Positions 15,790 through 21,697 of a stretch of 21,697 nt of DNA are shown one piece after another. The DNA is from Alphaproteobacteria bacterium (GTDB taxonomy: Bacteria > Myxococcota_A > UBA796 > GCA-2862545), in contig JACKEQ010000138.1 of assembly GCA_020632885.1 (NCBI GenBank), forward strand, positions 1-21,697. Direction: 5' to 3'. The notes under the pieces are model-generated. The model ran no database searches, was not told where the DNA came from, and saw only the letters and a list, made by a program, of their open reading frames with translations. The stretch's first letter is position 1. Each line of letters opens with the position of its first letter. The translations under genes were made by a program, and so were the position numbers.

Positions 15790-16404
15790 ATGAGCCAGAT
15801 CCCCCCGGATGCCGTGATGGAGGTGGAGATCGAGCACCCCGACCTCCCCTGGTTCGCGGAGCTCGGGCTGCGCTGGTACGTGCTGCCGGCCGTGTCGGAG
15901 CTCGTGCTGGACTCGGGCGGCGTGCAGTACCGCTGCGTCCCGTTCAACGGCTTCTACATGGTGACGGAGATCGGCGCGCGGAACTTCTCGGACGAGAGCC
16001 GGTACGACCTGCTGCCGGTCATCGCCGACAAGATGGGGCTCGACCGCCGCACCACCGCGACGCTGTGGAAGGACCGCGCGCTCGTCGAGCTGAACGTGGC
16101 CGTCATGCACAGCTTCCAGAAGAAGAAGGTGCGGATGCAGGACCACCACGCGATGTCGACGTATTTCGAGAAGTTCGAGGAGCAGGAGATCGCGTGCAAG
16201 CGTCCGGTCTACGCGGACTGGTCGTGGCTGGTGCCGCCGATGTCGGGCTCGACCTCGTCGATCTTCCTGCGGGACGACCTGCAGAACGTGGTGCTGAAGC
16301 CGATGTACGCCTACCAGAAGAAGGCGTGGGAAGAAGACCGCGACCCCGACCACGAGGGGCCGGTGCCGCCGTGTCCGTACCACCGGCGACGCGCCCACGG
16401 CTGA
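15790..16404 (+). CDS. Stand-alone C-terminal half of nitric oxide synthase oxygenase domain
   Basis: A 204-residue protein matching only the second half of bacterial NOS oxygenase. Conserved blocks are EHPDLPWFAELGLRWY (15-30), PFNGFYMVTEIGARNF (51-66), LWKDRALVELNVAVMHSF (92-109), DHHAMS, KFEEQE, and DWSWLVPPMSGS (143-154). Glu60 corresponds to the Glu that binds the arginine guanidinium. Trp146 corresponds to the pterin-stacking Trp, and Tyr173/Tyr175 to C-terminal tyrosines. The N-terminal half with the heme-ligating Cys (RCIGR-type motif) is absent, and none is seen in any frame upstream. In GWYMGTEIG two positions differ (Trp to Phe56, Gly to Val58). GGAG 7 bases before ATG 15790 and an intact frame argue for a real short protein. 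Heme catalysis alone is unlikely. Confidence 0.9.
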   Translation: MSQIPPDAVMEVEIEHPDLPWFAELGLRWYVLPAVSELVLDSGGVQYRCVPFNGFYMVTEIGARNFSDESRYDLLPVIADKMGLDRRTTATLWKDRALVELNVAVMHSFQKKKVRMQDHHAMSTYFEKFEEQEIACKRPVYADWSWLVPPMSGSTSSIFLRDDLQNVVLKPMYAYQKKAWEEDRDPDHEGPVPPCPYHRRRAHG

Positions 16405-16472
16405 CGCGACCGGAGAATCGGGCAGGAAGTCCACACGACACGGCAGTGTGCCCCGCAGACCGCCGGGGCTAC

Positions 16473-16497
16473 GGGACTCCATCGAACCTGGAGTCCC
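16473..16497 (+). promoter_or_regulatory. 8-bp inverted repeat covering the flavoprotein RBS
   Basis: GGGACTCC (16473-16480) and GGAGTCCC (16490-16497) are perfect inverted 8-mers with a 9-base loop. The right arm contains the GGAG ribosome binding site of the gene starting at 16499, so in mRNA the hairpin would mask it. In DNA it could instead be an operator. Confidence 0.5.
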
Positions 16498-16498
16498 C

Positions 16499-17407
16499 AT
16501 GTCCACTGCCCCCCTGCTCGACCTCCTCGTCGTCGGAGGCGGTCCTGCCGGATTGTCCGCCGCCCTGTACGCCGGCCGCGCCCGCCGTCGGGTGGCGGTC
16601 GTGGATGCCGGATCCCCGCGGCATGCCGTGGCCGAAGGGGTCCACAACCTCATCGGGCTCGAAGGCATCGCGCCCGCGGAGCTCCGCCGACGCGCGTGGT
16701 CCGACCTCGCCCCCTTCGACGTCACGCACGTCGAGGGTCGCGTCGAAGCGCTGAAGCACGACGGGCGGCACTGGCACGCCGACCTCGGCGACCGCGCGCT
16801 CGTCGCGCGGGCCGTGCTCCTCGCGACGGGGGTCGTCGACCTGCTCCCCGACTGGCCGGGCCTGCGCGCGACCTGGGGCCACTCGGTGCACGTCTGCCCG
16901 TTCTGCCATGGCTGGGAGATGCGCGACCGCGCGCTCGTCGCGTACGGCCAGGGCGACCACCTCGCGCACTTCGCGCGCATGCTGCGGTCGTGGAGCGCCG
17001 ATCTCGTCGTGCTCACCGGAGACACCCCGCTGCCCGCCGAAGACCGCGCCGACCTCGAAGCGCTCGGCATCGTCGTGCGCGCCGGGCACCCCGTGGCGCT
17101 CGCGCACGACGGTCCCGCGCTCACAAAGGTCCACCTCGACGACGGCACCCTGCTCGCGCGGACCGGCATGTTCCTCGGCGTCCACCAGCGCCAGACGCCC
17201 CTCGTCCGCAGCCTGGGGCTCGAGTCGGTGCCCGACCCGTTCAACGAGGACGGCCACGTGAAGACCGACGACATGGGGCGGACGAGCCTCCCCATGCTGT
17301 GGGCGGCGGGCGACCTCTGCACCCGGATGCAGCAGGTGTCGCAGGCCATCGCCTCCGGAGGCGGGCGGGGCGCGATGATCCACTCCATCCTGGCGATGGA
17401 CCCGTGA
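16499..17407 (+). CDS. Thioredoxin-reductase-like FAD dithiol oxidoreductase (CPFCHG type)
   Basis: A 302-residue flavoprotein. The FAD-binding GGGPAGLSAA lies at about 12-21 and the second FAD motif LWAAGDLC near residue 267, as in the low-molecular-weight thioredoxin reductase fold. The redox centre is CPFCHGWE with Cys133 and Cys136. The CHG form is that of the GliT-like dithiol oxidase group and related bacterial oxidoreductases, not the CATCDG of true thioredoxin reductase. The NAD(P)H-binding glycine motif is altered (YGQGDHLAH), so NADPH use is uncertain and O2 may be the acceptor. ATG 16499 has GGAG within the right arm of an inverted repeat. It lies 94 bases after the NOS-like gene and overlaps the AraC gene by four bases. 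Confidence 0.88.
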   Translation: MSTAPLLDLLVVGGGPAGLSAALYAGRARRRVAVVDAGSPRHAVAEGVHNLIGLEGIAPAELRRRAWSDLAPFDVTHVEGRVEALKHDGRHWHADLGDRALVARAVLLATGVVDLLPDWPGLRATWGHSVHVCPFCHGWEMRDRALVAYGQGDHLAHFARMLRSWSADLVVLTGDTPLPAEDRADLEALGIVVRAGHPVALAHDGPALTKVHLDDGTLLARTGMFLGVHQRQTPLVRSLGLESVPDPFNEDGHVKTDDMGRTSLPMLWAAGDLCTRMQQVSQAIASGGGRGAMIHSILAMDP

Positions 17408-18204
17408 TCCATCGGCCCGTGGTGGGCGGACACCGCTGCGCGGGGCCTCCCGAGGCGCCCGTGGTCCACACGCACGCGAGCGTCGCGGTGCTGCTGACGG
17501 GCCGCGGCGTGATGCACCTCGGGAGCGCGTGGACGCTGGCCACGGGGGACGTGTTCCTCGTCCCGGAGGGCGCGCCGCACTACCGCCTCGATCACGAGCC
17601 CAGCACGTACGTGGGCGTCGGGGTGTGCATGTCGTGCGTGCCCGACACGCGCTGGGGCCCCGCGCTGCGCGACCTGTTCGCGTCCGTCGGCGAGGGGGCC
17701 TGCCCGGTGCTGCGTCCCGAGGCGTCCGATCGGGACGAGCTCGTTCGCACCCTCACCCTCCTGTCGGAGGACCGCGGCCCCGCGGAGCCCTGGCTGACGG
17801 ACGCGAGGCTCGGCGTGCTGACCGCCCTGCTCCGACGCGCGGTCCGGGTCGCCGCGCCGCGTCCGCAGGACTCCCCCATCGTCGCGCGCGCCCTCGACCA
17901 CATCGCGCGGCACGCGCTCGAGCCGCTCTCGCTGGTGGACGTGGCGCGGGCGGTCGGCCGGGCTCCCTCTCACCTCGCGACGCGCGTGAAGGCCGAGACG
18001 GGCGAGTCGGTGGGCGCCTGGATCGCGAACGCCCGCATGGCGCAGGCCCGCGAGCTGCTGCTGCGCGGTGACGACACGGTGGACGTGGTCGCGGAGAAGG
18101 TCGGGTACGCGAGCCCGTCGCACTTCCACCGCACGTTCCGCCGGATGCACGGGGTGTCCCCCGCCGCCTGGCGGGCGGCACACGGGCGCGAGCCTACTCG
18201 GTAG
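17404..18204 (+). CDS. AraC-family regulator with cupin sensor
   Basis: A 266-residue regulator. The GTG start overlaps the stop of the flavoprotein gene (GTGA, 17404-17407), so it is translationally coupled. The N-terminal 150 residues form a cupin-like domain (HTHASVAVLLTGRGVMHLG, then TGDVFLVPEGAPHY). Two Cys in VGVGVCMSCVPD could be redox-sensitive, but this is speculative. The C-terminal AraC domain begins near residue 160: LSLVDVARAVGRAPSHLATR, VDVVAEKVGYASPSHFHRTF and HGVSPAAWR. It probably controls the flavoprotein gene and perhaps the NOS-like gene. Its 3' end overlaps the convergent gene at 18194 by 11 bases. Confidence 0.9.
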   Translation: MIHRPVVGGHRCAGPPEAPVVHTHASVAVLLTGRGVMHLGSAWTLATGDVFLVPEGAPHYRLDHEPSTYVGVGVCMSCVPDTRWGPALRDLFASVGEGACPVLRPEASDRDELVRTLTLLSEDRGPAEPWLTDARLGVLTALLRRAVRVAAPRPQDSPIVARALDHIARHALEPLSLVDVARAVGRAPSHLATRVKAETGESVGAWIANARMAQARELLLRGDDTVDVVAEKVGYASPSHFHRTFRRMHGVSPAAWRAAHGREPTR

Positions 18205-18955
18205 GACGCACGCTGGGCGCCGCGACCTCGAGCACGCGCGCGTACGAGCGGACCGGGCGATCGACGAGCTCCACCACCCGCCGGCACCGGATGCACCGGC
18301 GCGACACCGGGTCCGGCGTGCGGACGAGCGCGCTCCAGTCGCCGGGACACCGGCTCTTGTCGCAGGGCAACGGGGCCTGGGCGAACCGGGCGCGGAGCTC
18401 GAGGCTCACCTTGCGCGCGACCGTGCGCAGCTCGACCGGATCGACCTCCGCGCCCGTCGCCACGGCGTCCTCCAGCTGGAACCAGCGCGCCAGCACGGTG
18501 CGGCCGGTCTCGAGCAGCCAGTCGACCGTCACCGCGCGGAGCGCGGGGTCGTCGGGATTCGCGATCAGTGCCTCCCACACGGGCTCTCCGCGCAGCCCGG
18601 CCTCGGCGACGAGCTCCAGGCGGCCCTGGCGGAGGGGCGACAGCTCGAACGCGTCCTCCTGGTGGAACGGCTGCCAGCGACCCTCGTGGTACTCGAACGA
18701 CGTGCCGGTCGGGCCGAGCTTCCGCAGGGTGACGACATCCCCCTCCTCGGGCGTGTAGTCGAAGTCGAACCGGCCGCCCTCCTGGAGCCCGTCGAGCACG
18801 AACAGGGCCTGCAGCTCGTCGTCTTCGGTGGGCACCGCCGTGAAGCCGCGCATGAGCTCGAAGGCGTGCGGACGGCGGCCCCGGTAGAGCACCCAGTCCG
18901 CGGGCTCGCCGGTGTCGCAGGAACACAGGCGGAAGCCGTCGCTCACGTCGCACAT
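18194..18955 (-). CDS. Cys-rich protein with TIGR02996-like segment, unknown
   Basis: A 253-residue cytoplasmic protein. The N-terminus MCDVSDGFRLCSCD is Cys-rich. Residues 128-152 (EALIANPDDPALRAVTVDWL then LETG) resemble the TIGR02996 repeat-companion motif also present in the protein at 7234-9051. The C-terminal CDKSRC (198-203) and CIRC (221-224) could form a zinc ribbon. GAGG is present about 9 bases before ATG 18955. It is convergent with, and overlaps by 11 bases, the AraC gene. I do not recognise a named family. Confidence 0.75.
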   Translation of the reverse strand: MCDVSDGFRLCSCDTGEPADWVLYRGRRPHAFELMRGFTAVPTEDDELQALFVLDGLQEGGRFDFDYTPEEGDVVTLRKLGPTGTSFEYHEGRWQPFHQEDAFELSPLRQGRLELVAEAGLRGEPVWEALIANPDDPALRAVTVDWLLETGRTVLARWFQLEDAVATGAEVDPVELRTVARKVSLELRARFAQAPLPCDKSRCPGDWSALVRTPDPVSRRCIRCRRVVELVDRPVRSYARVLEVAAPSVRPTE

Positions 18956-18991
18956 GTCGGCTCGCCTCGATGGAAATCGCGGAGCCCCACA

Positions 18992-19117
18992 CTACTCCCT
19001 CGATGGCCTCCGCGTCGCCACCAACAGCACTCGCCCCATCGGATTCTCCAGGTCGTCGATCCGAGACGCCACGCCAGCCTGCAGGGTCGCCAGCGCCGCA
19101 TCGGCCCGGGAGGTCTC
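18992..19117 (-). other. Coding-like stretch without a start, possible gene remnant
   Basis: Between two minus-strand genes, the frame ending at TAG 18992-18994 reads ETSRADAALATLQAG, then ASRIDDLENPMGRVLLVATR. Its third codon positions are strongly GC-rich (about 35 of 40), like the real genes here. It has no credible start or ribosome site and overlaps the stop of the preceding gene. It may be a decayed C-terminus or chance. It occupies most of an otherwise empty 160-bp gap. Confidence 0.25.
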
Positions 19118-20972
19118 AGCGCACCATGGGTAGCGCGTCTCCGACGATTCCCGCCCACAACGTCGCGCCGTCGAGCACCCAGAGCTGCGTCTCTTCGCCG
19201 ACCTCGAACAGCTTGATGCGCGCCGACCCGCTGAACCCGTCCGCCACCGTCTCCCAGCCCTGCTCCGGGTAGTCCACCGGTCGGCGGAGCACCTCGGTGC
19301 CGACCGCGGCGTAGAGGAAACGATCGAGGCTCACTGCGAGCCCGGGTGCCGTGATGCCCGTGAGGTCGTAGCACTCCTGATCGGACGCCACGGCGTCCGT
19401 GCACCGGTCGGCGTAGACCCCGAGCAGCCCGCCGGTGGACCGCGCCACCCACCCCTCGTCGTCCCAGAAGATGTCGCCGTTCGCCGGATCGATCGCGACG
19501 TCCCCGGCGATACCGAGCGGCTCGATGAACGAGGTCAGGTTCGCGTCGAAGGTCCCGGCGCTCGTCGCCACGAGCATCAGGAACCCGGGCCCCGGCGTGA
19601 CCCCGACGGGGAACAGCACCTCACCGTTCAGCTCGCCCAACACCCACAGGCTGTCGGTGAGCGTGCCGTCGGGTGTGATCTCCCAGATCTCGCCGCTCCG
19701 CCCTTCGCTCTGGTCGGTGGGACGGGTCGCGAGGATGACGTTCTTCGTGCTCGGGTGGGTCGCGAGCGCCACGGGAGCGAGGCCCGCCGGGCTGGTGATC
19801 GGCCGGTCGAACCACGTGTCGAGCCACGGCTGACCGTCGAGCGACACGGTGAAGCTGGTGGCGTCGAAGCTCGTGTCGACGTCGATGGTCACGAGCCTTC
19901 CGCCGTCGAACACGGTGAAGTCGACCGCGGGGCTCGAGAAGGTCTCGATCACGTCGAGCTTGCCGGGCGTCAGGCCCCCCCGCACGGGGCCCGGCGCGCT
20001 CCCATCGACCTCGGGCACCACCGAGCCGGTCGTGTCGGGCCCCGCCACACAGTAGGCGTAGGGCAGCACGCTGGCGACCTGCACCCCGCCCACCCCGGCG
20101 GTGGACCGGAACCCCATGCGGCCGCCGGACTGCGGGAGCAGGCGCGCATCCACACCGAGCACGGGCTCGGCACGCGCGTCGGTCCCGTGGAGCGACGTGA
20201 CCGGAGGCCCGCCTTCGAGCGGCTCGCCATCGGCCGATCGGAAGAGGCCCTCGTACTCCCCCACCCACATGGCGCCATCCGTGGCGATCCCCACATGGGC
20301 GAGGCTCAGGTCCACCGCCAGCTCGGTCCAGCTCTGGCCGGCGTCGTCGCTGTAGAGCACGTCGCGCGCCGAGGTGTCGTCCTCTCTGCGGCGCGAGACG
20401 AGAAGGCGCCCGTCGCGTCCCACCGCGGCGGACGTGACCTCGGTGATCAGCACGCTGTCCTGGGCCGGATACGGGACGGGCTCCCAGGTCTGCCCACGGT
20501 CCTTCGACCAGACCATCTGGTCCGTGCCGAGCCCTCGGGACCAGATCAGCACGTGCGGCCCACCCACGGCGAACGAAGGCACGGCGTCGTCGCTGGGAGC
20601 GAGCGGAGGGGCGAGCGGGACCCAGGTCGCGCCGAAGTCGTCGCTCCGCTCGAGCGGGTCGGCGAGCCGATACACCGACCCGTCGCCGTCGAACAGCACG
20701 CCGTTGCTCGCCAGCACCGCGTGCACGGTGCCATCGGCGAACGTGAACGACCCCTCGCCGACGCCGGCGGTCTCGAACGACAGCCCCGTTGGATCGACGC
20801 GCGTGTTCCCTACTGCCCACTCGTAGGGGGCCGTGCCGCTCACCGTGAACGAGGCGAACCGACCGTCCGAGCCCGGCGGGATGCTCCCGGACTGGAAGCA
20901 GTCGACGACGAGCCCGGCAGGAGGTGCTTCACCCTTCTTGCAGCCGACCGCCAGCAGCAGGAACAGCGTCAT
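19116..20972 (-). CDS. Secreted lipoprotein with Asp-box (BNR) beta-propeller
   Basis: A 618-residue protein. MTLFLLLAVGC is a lipoprotein signal with Cys11, so it should be anchored in the outer or inner membrane facing outward. At least three Asp-box motifs are visible in the first 220 residues (SDDFGATW, SKDRGQTW, SDDAGQSW), the signature S.D.G.TW of sialidase/BNR propellers. The rest has repeated beta phrases typical of a second propeller-like domain (for example GEIWEITPDGTLTDSLW). Sialidase catalytic residues are not evident, so an enzymatic role is not claimed. ATG 20972 has GGAGG 8 bases upstream and overlaps the previous gene's stop by four bases. Confidence 0.85.
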   Translation of the reverse strand: MTLFLLLAVGCKKGEAPPAGLVVDCFQSGSIPPGSDGRFASFTVSGTAPYEWAVGNTRVDPTGLSFETAGVGEGSFTFADGTVHAVLASNGVLFDGDGSVYRLADPLERSDDFGATWVPLAPPLAPSDDAVPSFAVGGPHVLIWSRGLGTDQMVWSKDRGQTWEPVPYPAQDSVLITEVTSAAVGRDGRLLVSRRREDDTSARDVLYSDDAGQSWTELAVDLSLAHVGIATDGAMWVGEYEGLFRSADGEPLEGGPPVTSLHGTDARAEPVLGVDARLLPQSGGRMGFRSTAGVGGVQVASVLPYAYCVAGPDTTGSVVPEVDGSAPGPVRGGLTPGKLDVIETFSSPAVDFTVFDGGRLVTIDVDTSFDATSFTVSLDGQPWLDTWFDRPITSPAGLAPVALATHPSTKNVILATRPTDQSEGRSGEIWEITPDGTLTDSLWVLGELNGEVLFPVGVTPGPGFLMLVATSAGTFDANLTSFIEPLGIAGDVAIDPANGDIFWDDEGWVARSTGGLLGVYADRCTDAVASDQECYDLTGITAPGLAVSLDRFLYAAVGTEVLRRPVDYPEQGWETVADGFSGSARIKLFEVGEETQLWVLDGATLWAGIVGDALPMVR

Positions 20973-21697
20973 GGCCCGACCTCCGGAAGGTGGAAGCCGG
21001 CGACCTGGCTGCGCAGCGTCAACCCATCGTCGGTGTCGTACCGCACGTAGATGGCATCGTCGGTGGTGAGCAGGCGGGCCGAGGCGGGCACGTCCTCGAC
21101 CTCGCGCAGGCCGAGCACCGCGTAGCGGCCCTCACCCCGCTCGCAGGCCGGATGAGGTGGCACGTTCCCGGTCTCGTGGGGCAGGCAGGCCTCGGTCTCC
21201 TCCCGGAGCCCGTTGAGCGGCTCGCCCACGTCCACCCACCCGCTGCCGTCCCACGCGACGACCACCAGTCGCACTCCCGTGGGCACGGTGCGGTACGTCG
21301 CCAGGACCGGACTCGAGCCGTAGATCGCAAGGTCGTTCACGGCATGGACCGTGGGATCGACCGCCAATGTGGCTTCGTCAGCGCCTACGATGTCGGGCGG
21401 AACGACGCTGTGCAGGCTCCAGGCCGAGGCCACCGGGTCCCACACGCGGACGCTGGCGACTCCGGTGGGCTCGATGACCAGCGACCACAAGCGGCCGTCG
21501 GTGCTGCCCGAGAACGCCGGCATCCGGTCGGGGGTCAGCCCCGGCAGCGGGAGCTCGATGGTGCGCTCGCTGGACCAGCCGAGCTCGTGCAGGATGCCGT
21601 CGAAGCCGGGCTCGCCGCCGGCCAGGTACACGAGCTCGCCGGCCTCGTGGAGCGTGCCGCGCCCGTCGAGCGGCGCAGCGTACAGCGGTGTGGGAGG
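20969..21697 (-). CDS. Secreted propeller-like protein, 5' end outside window
   Basis: The frame is open from the right edge (21697) through 242 codons to TGA at 20969-20971. Since it is open at 21697, the start lies outside. The sequence has blade-like phrases (STDGRLWSLVIEPTGVASV, NDLAIYGSSPVLATY, RLVVVAWDGSGWVDVG) and one CLPHETGNVPPHPAC loop that may be disulfide-bonded. Its stop overlaps the ATG of the BNR lipoprotein gene (ATGA, 20969-20972), so the two are coupled and probably act together at the cell surface. The family is not recognised. Confidence 0.7.
   Translation of the reverse strand, partial: PPTPLYAAPLDGRGTLHEAGELVYLAGGEPGFDGILHELGWSSERTIELPLPGLTPDRMPAFSGSTDGRLWSLVIEPTGVASVRVWDPVASAWSLHSVVPPDIVGADEATLAVDPTVHAVNDLAIYGSSPVLATYRTVPTGVRLVVVAWDGSGWVDVGEPLNGLREETEACLPHETGNVPPHPACERGEGRYAVLGLREVEDVPASARLLTTDDAIYVRYDTDDGLTLRSQVAGFHLPEVGP

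Noticed and set aside
16459..16476. CCCCG...CGGGG hairpin between the NOS-like and flavoprotein genes as a terminator
   Set aside because: The stem is only 5 bp with an 8-base loop and no T-run follows.
15313..18183. 956-codon minus-strand open frame spanning the NOS-like, flavoprotein and AraC genes
   Set aside because: Its sequence is low-complexity Arg/Pro/Ser, with no motifs, and overlaps well-supported plus-strand genes.

Overview
The window is a GC-rich bacterial chromosome segment that fits a Myxococcota (deltaproteobacterial-type) genome. The evidence is high GC in third codon positions, lipoproteins with MopE-type calcium-binding motifs, Cys-rich CGNG repeats, FG-GAP and Asp-box beta-propellers, proteins with the TIGR02996 repeat-companion motif, and many orphan secreted proteins. 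This is inferred from gene content; there is no rRNA or other marker. I saw no tRNA, rRNA, CRISPR array or complete insertion sequence. No gap between genes exceeds 300 bases; the longest is about 210.

Layout. 1-1668 (-) is a secreted M4-like metallopeptidase that runs off the left edge. It is divergent from msrA (1801-2466, +). From about 2470 to 5280 lies a patchy accessory stretch of visibly lower GC: an orphan AbiEi-type antitoxin with an abnormal C-terminus, a convergent secreted HExxH peptidase, a short piece resembling the N-terminus of a phage capsid protein, and a beta-propeller fragment on the opposite strand. From 5336 to 10780 (-) there is a run of ordinary and orphan genes: an epoxide-hydrolase-like alpha/beta hydrolase, a HAD phosphatase, a small Cys-rich secreted protein, a repeat (LRV) plus TIGR02996 protein, a two-TM membrane protein and a secreted unknown. 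10861-12575 (-) is an SDR oxidoreductase translationally coupled to an AraC regulator. 12696-15662 (-) holds a beta-propeller protein and a Ca-binding FG-GAP lipoprotein.

The most interesting part is 15734-18204 (+). The 204-codon gene at 15790 encodes only the C-terminal half of a nitric oxide synthase oxygenase domain: the substrate-binding Glu motif and the pterin/Trp region are present, but the heme-thiolate Cys half is absent. It has a good ribosome binding site and no frame damage. It is followed by a dithiol-oxidase/thioredoxin-reductase-like flavoprotein with a CPFCHG centre, and by an AraC regulator overlapping that gene by 4 bases. Perfect inverted repeats lie just upstream of both the NOS-like gene and the flavoprotein gene.

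The right end (18194-21697, -) carries a Cys-rich TIGR02996-like protein and a coupled pair of secreted beta-propeller-type proteins, the last running off the right edge.
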